Below are positions 35,761-49,403 of a DNA stretch of 64,000 nt, in pieces (the first letter of the stretch is position 1; each line of letters opens with the position of its first letter). The translations under genes and the position numbers were made by a program. This DNA comes from Leptasterias polaris (lineage: Eukaryota; Echinodermata; Asteroidea; Forcipulatida; Asteriidae): contig JAZGTN010000214.1 in assembly GCA_037783415.1 (NCBI GenBank), forward strand, positions 806,001 to 870,000, read 5' to 3'. The notes below the pieces were generated by a model. It saw only the letters and a list, made by a program, of their open reading frames with translations. It was not told the DNA's origin and searched no databases.

Positions 35761-37025
35761 GATGCCATTAACATAAAGAACCACCAGATCCACTCTATTC
35801 AACACATCCAAGTTGCTTCATTCACAATCTTCCAGTTTCGACAAACGAGGCAGTTACACTCAAGATGGGCAGAAATATACACCTCAGCACAATAACCAAA
35901 GCTTTGATCTCATTAGTGCTGTTTTGTTTTTTAGATAAGCAGATCTCTTTTGAATCCTGCGTTATCAACGTCAATGTAACACAGTAGGGAAAGAAAAACA
36001 CAGTATCAAATTTATTGGGAGCTATCATATCCAGCCTCTCCCGCTGTGATCTCATCTAACATGCATCCTCACTGGGATTTTAAGAGGGGGAAGCAATTAG
36101 TAGAAAGAGTGATCACACATCTCGACATAACAAGACACCGCTGACTGTTTGCGATGCTCTGTTACCATTAGAAACATAATGGGATGTTCATGGAGTAACG
36201 TAGCCGCTGGTAGCGGCAGTAATATGGACCCGATATTAGCAAAGCAGCATGAGAAGGTTCCGGGCAGGCTGGTAATCCAAGATATGCAGCTAAAATGTCA
36301 CAAACCAGTGAATACTTAATTATTTCTGAAGTTCTCAACAGTCCTTCTACAGGTCAGTGGGTTCCCGATAGACCATTTCAAGCACATGTGTACATTTTTT
36401 ATTATTATTTTTTTGTATTCTCAGAAGGTCATCTTACATAGTAACGGACTGAGAGTGGAACCATTATGGTCAGAATCTGCAGCTGTCTGGATCCTTAATG
36501 GAAAAAAAATGTATTGTCTGTTGACACAGCATTATAATAATATGTTATTGATTGTGCTTTCACATTCAATGTACATGCTATACATGATAGATGTGTTGAC
36601 ACTTGGTCAGGGACTTTTCCATGGGTAGGGGTGAATGGGGAGCTCAGAAGCATAAATGAGAGCGCATTGCTTTTAAAATTACTACAGAACAAAACGAAAT
36701 ACACCATGAGGCTTCTCGAACTTCTGTTGAATTGTTTGAAGTAAACAAAAGATAGAAATCTTGCTGTCAAGACAAGAATATGCAGAACAGAAGTCAAGTT
36801 AGACCAGAATGATCGTCACGTCTTGGTACTATCTTACAATAATCTCCATGCATTATATTATGTCACAAAAATTTATCTGGTACTCTTTATCAATTTATAA
36901 ATAATAATATTAATAATAATACCAATAATAAATAATAATATTAATGATAATAAACATAACTGATTTATCTAGCACTAGTATCTGCCAACTCGGCGCAAAT
37001 GGCACATAAACATTATTACCCCTGG

Positions 37026-37166
37026 GCTCGATTTCACAAAGAGTTAAGATTGATCGTAACTGCAAATCCATCGCAGTTGCTTAGCAAAGAGTGATGTCAC
37101 AACACAAATCACTATGGTAATACTGATAACTCATCTTAAGATGAATCTTAGTGCTTTGTGAAATCG
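37026..37166. mobile_element. 141-bp MITE with 8-bp duplication (hAT-like)
   Basis: The ends are CGATTTCACAAAG and CTTTGTGAAATCG, inverted. ACCCCTGG flanks both sides (37018-37025 and 37167-37174), while the intact SINE has a single ACCCCTGG there. An 8-bp duplication is typical of hAT elements. The superfamily is inferred. Confidence 0.8.
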
Positions 37167-37335
37167 ACCCCTGGTCTCTGGGCCGTTTATTTCATTCCTT
37201 AAACCATCTCAGCTCCCTTGGGAGTATACAGCCAGTGCTGCCAAACACATGTATGTAGCGCACCAAGCTTTCACAAAACCATCTCTGCCCTCACAGGTAC
37301 CCAACTCCTGGGTGTAGAGAAGCAATTAGTTTAAG

Positions 37336-37952
37336 GTATAGGGTCAAACTTTGGTAATGACCCCAACAAATATTGTGTGATTTCTATGAGAAAGCCTCTT
37401 TGTTATAAGGATGGATGTAAGCATTCTGCGAAATTGTTTCGTCTGAAATGCCCCCATTGATTAGAAATCAATAAAAGTATTAACAAAAACTTGAATCTCC
37501 AAAACTCACTCAAGGCGAGTTTTGGAGATTAAAATTTCCATGGTGTCCATTTTTGAATGCTGTGGCTGGAGATGTGGTTGGTACCCGCTGTCACCTCGCT
37601 AAGCTTGGATGGGCTCAACATTCATGGTGAAAAAACCATGACAGTTTGTTGCTGTTTTCTCAACAAGTAGACACTATTCAGCTGAGACGTTCACAGGTGA
37701 CTTATATTGTATCTTTATTGACAATTTGGTCAGCATTGCGTTCACAACAACCAATAGACCCTTCCCCTGAAATATGCTAATTACATTCACGCATGCGTAC
37801 AGACCCTATTGGTTGGCAAACGCCATGGAGATGTGAACTAAGCAGACGCACACATGCGTCTGCTTCACGCCACCATACAAAAAGTGTTAGTGCGCACGCG
37901 CAATGTGCAATTTACATATTTTGTGGGAAGGGTCTATTGATGACCCTACCTT
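37336..37952. mobile_element. About 615-bp insertion with GGTA..GGGTCA ends
   Basis: The left end AAGGTATAGGGTCAAAC is mirrored by TGACCCTACCTT at the right. The insertion separates SINE blocks that are adjacent in the intact copy. It contains a further element (37752-37939). It has no coding frame of note. Confidence 0.6.
37752..37939. mobile_element. 188-bp MITE nested in the 615-bp element
   Basis: CAATAGACCCTTCCC at 37752-37766 has a perfect inverted copy at 37925-37939. The interior is CpG-rich (GCATGCG, GCGCACGCGC) and differs in base content from its host element, consistent with a separate insertion. Confidence 0.7.
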
Positions 37953-38375
37953 GAAGTGTCTCAGGGACACAAGTGTCATGACCGGGATTCAAACCCACAC
38001 CCAGATGACTTAGGCACCAGTTGTTGAGTCCGGGACACTGCTCGGTCATGACACGCCATTAACATTTAGGCAATCTAACTCCAATAAGTTATTCATAACA
38101 TTTACGTACATGAGAACAATGTTAAAAAAGTCATGACCTTTAAAAATGCCCCAAAATCATGACAAATAAGATACAATGGAAATTGTTTTTCCAATAAAAG
38201 ATAAATTCAATACCATTAGCAATCATTTTAGGAAAAAACAAAAATGCTTTCCACAATTATTTTAGTTTTTCCTAAAATTGATTAATTTAGTCGAAAATAT
38301 GAAGGTGTTAATACTGTAAGTCTACAATGTACAAATCTGAAACTGGAAAAACAAAACTTATGAAGTATACCTTAC

Positions 38376-38405
38376 CTCACTCCCGGCCTTGTTCAGTGTA
38401 AACAT
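38376..38405 (-). CDS. DPP6-like: Candidate first exon E (10 codons)
   Basis: The ATG at 38405 has A at -3 (context ACC-ATG). The frame is MFTLNKAGSE, ending phase 0 at a GTAAGG donor preceded by GAG. About 180 nt of moderately GC-rich sequence lies upstream, with TATTTATC and AATAAAG boxes near 38.57-38.61 kb, giving a promoter-like look. An upstream in-frame ATG (about 78 nt away, poor context) would extend it to 36 codons. The result would be a minimal cytosolic tail before ELVGGG. With candidates A and G this is among the better ones. Confidence 0.48.
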
Positions 38406-41294
38406 GGTAGCAGTCTGACGATAACAAGACTGTCGCAAGATCTCCCACACCCGCAGCCAACAGCTCCGTAAAATATGTACCATAGACGTTGTCCTCAAAC
38501 AGCGTTAAGAGGCACACCGATTTGGAACGATAACAGTCTCTATCTCCTGCAAGAGTCCGCCGATGCACTTTATTTCAGCTCGGCGACTGTGATAAATACT
38601 TGCTTGTCAAGTGGAGTGGAGCATGGCGACGATGAAATATGACAAGTTCAGATGTGGCTATGATTTACGAAGAGGAGCAAAATACTGCAAGACCAGAAGG
38701 TCATCCACAAACAATGTTATGATTCTTGAGCTATTTCCAAGAAGGAGGGTTTAACTTAATTGAGGACAATGAAGACCATCCTTGAAACCACAAACATGAC
38801 AAAGTGTGGTACTAGAGGACCTTACTCTCATAGAGTTTCTTTAGAAGAAGGAAAGAATAAAAGTTGACAGAATCCAGACTTGGCGCTCCCATACATCAAC
38901 AGCTCATGCGTCTGTCATTCCAGTGCGGTATCCATGAAGACTCAAACTCTGCTTAAGAGCTTTAAACAAACTGCATTCTGAAACCAACATACCGGAACAA
39001 GTACAGTAATGACATGACGCACATGATGGAATCTCAATACTCTCTTGATAACACAAATCCGAAGAAGTCTCGTCAGCTTTACCTTCTGTAATTGGAGATG
39101 ATTTCACAATGCAACGTTGAAAAAGATGCTGTGATTTTACCCTACAAATAAGCTTTCTATAAACTATTTATACTTAGTAATGTTGACACAGCTGGGTATT
39201 TCATTTCAATTAGTGGAAGTCTTTCACCAGGCTCGGTAAAATCTCTGCTTACACACAGGAAAACCAAGAAAAAGATTCATCCAACTTACCCTACAAAAAC
39301 TATTATTGAACAACCAGCAGCAGGTCATGTTGTGTAAATAAAAAACTGAAACCTAGTCTAGAAAGAGAGGAGCTGTGAATTTCTTTTGATTGCCAATAAT
39401 TCAAGGTCACTTATCAATGGGTAGTCATGCAGTCATCTCCAACAGTATCATGCAGTGCATGTAAAAACACTTCTCAAAGAATTCACTTCAATTCACTAAT
39501 GGATTTACCAGAGAGTGAGAGAAATAAAAATTGTTTTAAAATTGAGCACGTCAACATGTTTAGTTAACGTGAGCATTCTGTTGGATTGTAGAATATTAGA
39601 TTCTGCTCCGCTCAATTCACAATTATTTCTCTTCCTAAATATATATTTTTTTCCCCAAACTTTTTAACCAGGACAGTGAACTTAAGTTCTGCAATGAATC
39701 TTTACTCCTTTAGCACCAATGACGAAGATATTTTCTCCCAGTAAATTGTCAGTAACAGAACAAAAGCTCTTAGATGGTGAAATAAAAGCTTGAAGGCTCA
39801 ATAACAGTTTGAGAAGAAACAATGTGCACATAAATGTTTAGGTGGATATGCTAGAATAGGAGGGCTCAAATTCATAGATCTGTTTAAGCGCAAAAAGTAA
39901 CAAAAATATGCTTACAAACATCAGGTGACTCAACTGATATCAAATTATCCAAGGTGATGTCAGAACACAACAAAAATTTGAAAGCCCAAAATGGCTTGAA
40001 TATCTTCAGGCAGAAATATAACAATAATTGAATTATTTCCTCCGAAAGACGTCGAGCTTGATCCAATTCATAACAACTCCATCGGTGAAACAATAACAAA
40101 TACATGTGAGCACATCTGGGGCTGAAATCGTCCAGTAAAATAGTTTAAAATAATGCTAAATCCACTTCAGATATTAGCCAAGAACTGCATTCCATCCAAA
40201 GTCGACCCCAACGCGGTTCTTCAAGAGCAATAACATGTTGATGATGTTTCAACTGTACTTCAATGATGGCACTGCTGGTTGTAGAATTGTTGGCATTTCT
40301 GCAGTTCCGCTGTATCCATCCTCAAGTATGTATACTTCAGCAACAGTTTGTAAAATTGGGGGCTTTTAAACCACTCGTAAGGGTATGCCCCAACTGGAAA
40401 ATAAGTCGATCCCATCTTTATGAGCCATCACAACAAGAATAAGTAAACATCTCACAAACAAATACAGTGTTATGTTACAGTCAGATAAGGTTTAGCATTG
40501 GTGATGTAAAATCTTAATCTAAGTGCTGACAAATTTGATCATTTTATTGATATGTCTGAAAGCAAAAAAAAACCTCATAATTGTTTTCAAAAAAAGATTG
40601 AAAAATAAACTCAATTTTCATATGTTTATCATGTGTACATTGCTATAAAAATGAACACAATCTTAATACAAATTCAATTGTTTGTTTAGCAATGCATTAC
40701 TGATTCAGAGTGAGTCAAAGACAACTACAATAGATACAAAGCAAACATTACCAATGCTGTACAACATATCGCAATACAAACATGCAAGATATCGTCCATA
40801 TTGAATGCCAAACACTTGCGGTGTCCACCGCCATCGACACCATACATGTACATTCATTACAGTTGTCTCATCATGTTCAGGAAAATAGAAGTGATGTTGA
40901 CAGAGCAGACATGCCAAACACTGCCCTGAAGACCTCACATTAGGCCCAAGGATCACACGTACTAACGCTGGACATCATTCCACAACAATCACCGCATAAT
41001 AGAAAATTTTCTGATCAGAAAAACAGATGTCTATTCATCGGAGAAAAACCAGCATCTTTGCTGATAATTCAAACAAAATTTTCACCCACCAAAACAAAAA
41101 TGGTGGAGAATCTCGATGAAAACTTGTATCATCTGTGGCAGGCTGCTGAAGAAATTCACACATGAAACATATTACCAAACAACATTGTGTTGATGGCAGC
41201 CTTTTCTCCAAAAGCATTTTAAGTAAGCAGTAAATTCTTCACACCAGAACTAAAATAACATGAGAAGTTGCATTCTGATCCTGCAATGACTTAC

Positions 41295-41360
41295 AACATT
41301 TCCATCCACATCACATTGTATCATGAGAGTATTAACATAGCCACGACGAGCCCCAAACAT
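41295..41360 (-). CDS. DPP6-like: Candidate first exon F (22 codons, weak)
   Basis: The frame MFGARRGYVNTL then MIQCDVDGNV ends phase 0 at GTAAGT. The same frame is open upstream for another 40 codons with an earlier ATG and a further phase-0 GTAAGG donor at about 41.41 kb. Two in-phase donors in one frame are unusual, but the start context is poor and nothing else supports it. Confidence 0.22.
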
Positions 41361-41999
41361 TGACTGAACTATACTCACTGAAGTACACAAAGCCAGAACT
41401 GTGGTATTTTTCCTTACTATTCCGTATCCATGCCAGGACGTCAGAAGTGATATACAAAATTTAAAATCAGCGGATGACATTGCTCGTCCAAAATCCCCAG
41501 GGGTGGACGCCTATTGCATTCTTGCCTTGATCAGTTGGTGGATTCTGCTGCTGTCAAAGCCCAGGACACCAATAATAAATTTGGACCAGCCGCTATCAGA
41601 GTGACAAATACAATCCTCTAGAGACAGCCACCTTCAAAATGCTGCAAATAAATTCTGTTGGACTCTACAAAATGAATTGATTGAACATTGCCAGCATATA
41701 TGTCACAAACAAGAGACACTGTGGATTGGCTCATCTCCCATTGTTATCTGAAACTGCCAGTTTATTCATTTCTGTCCTTTTTTTGGTACCGTGTTCACAA
41801 AATTACAAAACCAATAAGTTCAAAGAACTTCCTGATTTATTACCATTCCTTGAATAGTCATGAGTACTTAAACCGTCCCTCAAAAATGAATTGTCAATTA
41901 TTTTCCAGGATTACATTTTTACCTTTCCAGTAATTGAAGCTTTGCTATTGAATGTCGAAGAGTAATTATCTAAGCTCATACATAATTTTCTTGGATAAA

Positions 42000-44900
42000 A
42001 AGATACATTTTAAAAATGAACATATGTTTTGTCATTCATTCATTCAAATTTGATAGTCTTCAAAAAATGCAATACAAAACAAGCATATGAAATTTTCCTC
42101 AAATTGGGTATTACAAAGAAGATGAAAAAAGAAAAAGAACAAAAAATTATAAAAAGAGGGTTTCTAAGGCAATTTTGAGATACTGTAAAAATTTCTTTAT
42201 TTTCTCAAAGAATCAAATAACGGCCAACGGAAACATTTCAAAACAAAAAATGTGAAGTAGGCCCTATGCATCAGGGTAAAAAATGTTGTTTGTGTTTTTA
42301 ACACACACAGTGTATGGGTGAAACACACATAATATTTCCATATAAGATGGGTACTGTAAGAATATCTTACCTAGTGAGCTCTTGACAAAAACAACTTATA
42401 ATCTTGTACCTTCAAACAAACTTCACGCTGAATGTCTTCTAAAATTCCACATGAGTAGAACAGACATCATCCAATTTGATTCCTCCTCGGTCCTTAGAGT
42501 ATGGCCCAGCATTGTGTCTCCAGACTGAATCGCTGAATCAAGACAAACAAACCTTATCACCGTCATCAACTCTCGTCAAGTACTACCTTAAGATTAAATC
42601 AATGGCTTTAATTTCCATGGTGGAACATCACAAAAACAGTCCAACGTCAGGACGGAATAGAGAAGGCTAGATGAACAATTTGAACATTGCTGATTTCCAT
42701 CATTGGAACATCAGTCCACAATGACAAATAGTGAAATTGCCAAAACTAACCGCAAACACATTTGAGCCAATTTCATCTCCATTATGAGGACAGAATTAAT
42801 TTCATTCCCCATGGCTCAGAAATTCACAATGAAAGAAATAAAACAATAATCTGCGTGACGAAAGCAGGAATCAGAAAAAGCCAATTACACACCTTGGGAT
42901 ATTTCCAAGGACAAATCTGTTGATCAATCACACCATCTCCGACGTTGAACTCAAAAGGATTTCAATCAAAAGTGATGGCAACCCATCGGAGCAACAAGAC
43001 AAACACAAATCTTGTGCAGAGTGTGTGTAACCTCACGACAGGAACGTCGACGTGGGGAGATGAGGTGTCCTTTCCCCTGCGGGTTAATTCATTTTGAGAA
43101 AAAGATACGATCTGATGACCTCCTCCCTCTGGATCAATTCATCCCAGCAAAGCAATTCATCCAGGAGACAGCAGCTGAGGAGATGTACAAGAACTAGAGT
43201 TCCTTGAAATCCATCAGATGAAGAAAAAAACCAAAACAACCCAGACATCGTCATCTGGAAAAGATTTAGTGAGTGAATGGTGGAAACCAGGTGATTGGCA
43301 TTTGATATTCCGAGGCAAGGAGACTGACGAGAACTTTCCTCACCTATGGCCTGTTGGATGAAACCTTAGCACATTATAATGAGGGACAAATTAGTCTGCT
43401 GAGTCCTTCCTTTGGGTTTGGCCATAATACTTCAGTCTTCGTTGATCTTATGACTGTCGACGACAACTCTCTTCCTCTCCAATGCAAGGCTCAAACGCAC
43501 AACCAGCAACTTGACTCGCGGCAGTCTATGTCACACGGCAGATGTTTACAGAACAAAACTTGGCAGTAATCTGATGCAGCCCTCCCCCCAAAAAATAAAA
43601 TAAAAATAAATACATAATTTCAATATTGAATCTTGAATAACTTTGTAAGAATAATTACAAGTCAAGTAACCTGTTCCAGAACATTTAACTGTTTAATTTG
43701 TGCTGGTCATGAAACCAAGACAGCCTCAAATCTGTTACCTTTAAAGAGAAGAGGATGAAGTCACATGCAATCATTTAAAGTCATTTTTGCGCCATGTAGA
43801 GCGTCTGGATGCCCAACAGTTGGCTAAAGTGCTTCATCTCGCACATCCCAAAACAAACAAAGATATTCCATTGCTGTAACACAATCTCCTCATTTGAAAT
43901 TCTACAACGATCAACCAAGTCAAAATAAACACAATGGAGTGCAGACCTGCAACACGTCTGCAACTTTTAAGGCACCGTGTAGTTTACAAGAATTCAAATG
44001 AATTCAGCCGCTATTTACCTACATAATGTATAATATGCGAACTGCAGTTCAGCCAATATTTACCTACATATATTATGCAAACCACAAATCCTGATCAAAT
44101 ATTAACTTGTTTTTTTTTTTACATGACAGCACCACAACCACTAGTGAATCCTCACATGAAGCGCAGAAAGACAGACAAGAGGAAAAAACAACAACCATAA
44201 TGAAGATAAATATAGATGGAGCAGTTTGCTATACAGGTAGGTATTGTACTTCCACATCTGAGCAAGTCCAACTCAATCCAGCTATCACTTTTCAAATATT
44301 CCATCCAGGAACTGCCTTGTCTGCTGCAGTCAAAACTAGGCTCTTCTTGATACTGATACCTTGAGCTGTAATCAACTGCCTTTAAATACACCATTCAAGG
44401 CTCGACCTTTTTATTCAATCAGGAGAGTAAAATCAAATTTATGGATTGGATGTAGAGAACCTACAGAGGAAAAAACAAACCTTCCAAGACACCATGCAAA
44501 TATGATGCGATTGTTTTGCCACAGAGACCGTGTTTTCATTAAACGTCTCAAAGCCGTCAATTTGATCAATTAAAGTGTTCATAAATCCCCCCCACAGGCT
44601 CCTCTCTTGACATCAAAACAAAATTTCTAATGAGGTCTTTAGTGGTTTATAAAACTCGCTAACGGGGGAAGCGGTGTGTCGTCAAGATGCTACGATCCTG
44701 TCATATTACCTTTGGGTCGTCTTAAAGATAAAGTTGGTGTACAAAATTTAGACGGTTGGTATAGATACATGTAAATGCTCATTCTGGTCAGTGTTATATC
44801 TAACGGGAATGTTGAAAAATCAGCAAGTTATGTTTTTTTCTTTACACATAAATAATACAAAACTTCACAGAGGAAAAGAGAAATTTCATCAAGAGAAATT

Positions 44901-46500
44901 CAACAACAAAAACTAACCATTCCCTTCTTCCAAAATGACAGTAATTAAGGAATACATTTTAGGGGCATTTTAGATTGAAGATTGATATCTAATCAATCTA
45001 AATAATAAACTTTAAGAATTTGACAATGATAAAATGACCAGATGTATTACAAGGTTTTGCTTTTTCTCCTCCCAGTGATTCACCAATTCTAGACCACATC
45101 TTTAAGACATTTATTAGCATTAGAGTTGTCGGCAAGAAACAAGGAGCATCTCTCCACGCTATTTACATTTATAAGTTGATTGATGATTTAACTATTTTTA
45201 CTCAGTAATGATGTAGCAAGAGGGTACTGAACTGGGATGTTAAATGCATTCAATTTGTCAGGTACTGTGAGGGCATGTGTGGTACAGGGTTATTCATCCA
45301 TTAATGACTGAGTAATTAGTTTGAAGGAGTACTGAGCTTTCTGCTTTGGTGATGGCTTGTCTAATATATGCAATAGATGTTAAGTTTGCATCAGGGGTAA
45401 TATGGGCAATCGTTCTACTCTAATAGAATAGGTTACTGTAGCCAAGCTACCATAATTAGTCACTATAGCAAAAACTACCCTGGTTGGTCACTATAGCCAA
45501 ACTACCCTGATTGGTCACTATCCCAATACTACATGTACACTGATTGGTGAATTATTCCATAAAAATAGAATAGGGACCAAATGAAAATACTACTCCAACT
45601 GCAGAGTACACTACTAATTGGTGAATTATTTTATTCTGATAGAGTATAGGTGTTTGTCACAGTACTACCCTGATTGGTTACTGTCTATCCCGATCGGTGA
45701 ATATTTGGTTGGAATACATAATCACCACTACCCCTATAGGGGAAAAATTATATTTTGTATCAGCAAATGTAAAGAATCACACAATTATTGCATTATTTAG
45801 GTTCCCTTTACCCCTGGACATCACTGAATGTAGTGTACACAATAAATACTCTAATCAGCTTCTGATTTTATTTTTAAATAACTTTATTACTCCATCGAAT
45901 TTAAATTTATAAAATCCATCATTTTTATTTTACTTTAATTTTGTTTGTTATTGCGTTTGAACATAAACTGATGAACAGTACCTTGTTATATGCACATGTC
46001 TACCACACCTTTTAAAATAAAAAATGAACTAAAATGGAGTAAATATACTCAAAAGATGTGTTTCTAGTAAAATTGCTTACTAGCTGATCAAGCCCAAATC
46101 CAATCCTGACAGATACAACACCAGATATAGATTAGCAATATGGCATTCAATGCCCATTAACGAATTACAGGTCACAAAGCTACTTCACCATGAGTAGTTA
46201 TAGATCTCCATCTTAATAAACCACAGTCCTGACATGACCCTGATATGATTATGAGCACCAATTCAGTTTAATCTAGGCTGTAAGCGTGGTTCACAATGAT
46301 GCATTGTAAATCATCCTAAAGCAACCAGCGTTCCTTCCTCCATGGTTTCACTCATGGAGGTAGAATTACCTCCATGGTTTCAGCAAGGATGCACTGCAGT
46401 GAAAATGTGTCAATATTGCTTACATTGGACAACAGGGCTTTAACAGAGACGCCATCTTGGTTTTCATCCAATTCAAATCCTAAATAGTATGGCCCTTTGT
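42000..46500. other. Upstream region with little recognisable content
   Basis: No exon, terminal-repeat element or large tandem array is recognised here. Short open frames occur on both strands at 43.0-43.6 and 44.1-44.6 kb without splice or start support. A repetitive-looking stretch with CTATAGCCAA..CTACCCTGATTGG units lies at about 45.43-45.70 kb. Seemingly unique DNA at 42.4-44.0 kb could hold regulatory sequence, but nothing specific is visible. Confidence 0.45.
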
Positions 46501-47734
46501 TTGAGCATTGTTCTTATTTCATAAGGGAAACCGTGTTACCAAGATTGCAGAAGCTGACCATGTCTGAATTAGTGGCTACAGCTAAGGCTGCGACTGTGGC
46601 TTAACCGCTATAACATGCATTGAATATCTGAGACCCACAGCAACATCCTTAATAAAAGCCACAGCCGGCAAATTTGGACACGGCTTAAGTATTGGATGAG
46701 TTTGTGATTAAAATAACTCTCACATTGATTAATAATTAAATATCAAGTATAATCTATGCGACAGTAGCATAAACAGCAAGACAAGTTCTCAAAGAACAAA
46801 ATCTAACACAGCAAAATAGATTATACATGTACACATGGTGTAACCGCAAACTGAATATACATTGATATCTCCCATGCAATGCCTCAAATCCCTTATAAAT
46901 ATCAAGTAGGTTTTGAATGTATTTAAGTCAATATAGTGACATGCAAATACAGTACACAATTAGTTTCATGCAAGCATTATAGTCATTCCGCCATTCACAA
47001 ATCAAACCCTTCAGGGATGTGGTTCGATCATAGGTCAGCCCAACTTCCAAATGGGAGCAATAGTACATATGGGTTGGCATCAAAAATGTATTGGTCCTTG
47101 TTTTGAATGTCAACGGTCAACTGTAGGTTTGACATAGAGTCAAGCTAGTGCTTTGTACGATAGCATCGATCAACATCGTTCGTTCCGCAGGTCAAGAAGC
47201 AGGCCTACGATGCATGCAAGATATGAATGCTGAATGTAATGGAGTGGTATGCCTACCCTATAACACAATAGTCACTCATCCCCAGATTTAGTGTCATTAT
47301 AGATTGTTAAAAATACTGAAAGACAGTGGCTAAGAAGTTGGAAATACAGTTTACAAAAAATACTCAAATCCCTTGTGGTTTATTATTTGATAAAAAATAC
47401 ACAATTAACATTAAACAACAAATTTCAATAAAATATTGAAATGTTAAAATGTATAATTTAGGATAATAACATAAAATCTCTGAAAACATGAAAAATCTCT
47501 AGCCATTGCTTATGATCCGTAGACCTTGTCTTCAAGAAATATATGGACAGCACATTTTGGTTGGCAAAAGAAAGTACAGCTGTTGATCAAATATGGTCGT
47601 CAATTCTGAAATAAACTATTTGTCTAGAGAGACTTATAATCAAGTCTAATATAAATGTTTCATGCACAGATGTGTATGAATATTATATGATACTTCAGAC
47701 ATTTCATATTGCAGAATTAATACTCCTTCAACAG

Positions 47735-47780
47735 TTCAGCTCAGCTCAGCTCAGCTCAGCTCAGCTCAGCTCAGCTCAGC
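47735..47780. repeat. (AGCTC)n microsatellite
   Basis: About nine perfect AGCTC units. It lies just upstream of the degraded SINE copy 2. Confidence 0.95.
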
Positions 47781-47874
47781 AATGTTTTTTTTTGTTTTTT
47801 TATAAAAAATGTGGCATTATCTGCCGAATTGCTAGATACTTTCCAAAGATTTAAGAAAAGGTTTAAGAAAACAT

Positions 47875-48010
47875 TCATTTGGGGTTGAACAAAGAAAAAT
47901 TGACTAAAGCGGGATTTAAACCAATATGTCCTCTGGATAAACGTGCCAGTGTTCTAGCCCTATGTTGGCAGTCTCCCTATTTTGTCATCATCTTTGTCCG
48001 GTGGGTGCCA
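47875..48010 (-). repeat. tRNA-derived SINE, degraded copy 2
   Basis: It matches copy 1 at GGGGTTGAACAAAGAAAAAT and at the B-box region, then loses most of the D arm. GTGTTCTAGCCCTATGTTGG replaces the full A-box segment. Minus orientation. Confidence 0.7.
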
Positions 48011-49403
48011 GTCAGAAGCCATATTTTATTTGATATCGAAAATAGAAATTTTTACATTTACAGTAAAAATGAATTAACTAACATCAACTTTAACATTACA
48101 AAAGGAGGAAAATTCAACTAGTGTTAAAATTTTGAACAAAGTACAATGCACCTTTTCTAATTCTTTCAGTCATATTATGAAACTCGGGAACAGTGTTCTC
48201 AGAAATAAGAGACATGACTGACTCTGTGCACATATTTACAAACGTTTCTGAAATGTATGTTGCCTTTTCGAAATAAAACACAAAAACCTGGTCAAAATTT
48301 GGATTGCCTTCCCAACAGCTTGGTTAACTTAAATATTACACAATCAAATTGGTTGAATAATTGTAGCATAAATTTTACTGACAATTAAAAAGATATCACC
48401 AAGAGGAAGATATACAGAGAGAAGAAGTCAAGTTGTTAGTGGTACCCCAATCACTACTCATGAATCTAAATCGTATTTCCCTCCCTCCCTCTCCTCTCCA
48501 CCCCCCCCCCCCACACCCTTCCTCCTGCTTCAAATGTCTACATGATTTATGAACTACACTTCTCTTAAGTCTGTCAGACATCAGCGCTTTTGGCTTATTC
48601 CCATCACTAACCTCTTGCAATTTTAATAAATGTCAGAACGTGGCCAGTTTTTAAGACCTTGAGAATATTTCATGATTTTATGTTTCATAGGTTCAAGTGT
48701 ACTTTAGAAGGCTCAGAGGTATTGGAAAAAATAATAATAATAATAAATAAATAAATGAAAAGAGTGTCTGGCTTAACCTTCAAAATAATTTAAGGTCTCA
48801 AACGCTAGATTTACAAAAATAAATCACAAATAAATTAAAATAAACATATAATTATATATATAAAAAATACTTATTATCACTGAATAATAAAAAAAAGGAA
48901 TCCTGTGTATGATTATTTAACGATAAAAATTAAATAAAAATATTGTTAATAATACGAACATTGATTATGATTAGAAAAAATGTGTCTTCCATACACAAGA
49001 CTGAATGGACACAGTGTAGGGCAGATGTGTTAAAAACATTACAAATTGATTTCTCCAATGGATTGTTAACCCATAAGCTGACCGGCTGAAACATGAAATG
49101 ATCACCAAGCCAATGTTGTGTAAATATGTTAATTACTTGCTATGGCTGCATAAAATAATCAAGGGACCTTCACAATCCTCGATGGCCAATAGAAACTGCA
49201 GTAGTGTATGCAAATCATATGTAAATTATCACAGGACACATCAACTGTACGTACACATACACATCTGATGTAAGCACATGCTTCACTTTTGCATAATGAT
49301 ACATGTGCATTAAGCTGCACTCGTAGCGTAATGGCTGGCATACCATTTCATTACACTTGCATAGTTCACGTACACCCACAACTTATGTAAATACTGCCAT
49401 CAC

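Larger units (their letters stand above)
36955..38060 (-). repeat. SINE copy (Leu/Ser-tRNA type) split by two insertions
   Basis: Blocks matching the intact SINE at 34.4-34.7 kb occur at 36955-37025, 37167-37335 and 37953-38060. The first gap is a 141-bp MITE with an 8-bp target duplication and the second a roughly 615-bp element. The tRNA-like head is at 38055-37970 and is more diverged than that of the intact copy. Confidence 0.75.

Noticed and set aside
39290..39328. ATG-led 13-codon phase-0 segment before GTAAGT
   Set aside because: The peptide MTCCWLFNNSFCR is Cys/Trp-rich and unlike a cytosolic tail; within chance expectation.
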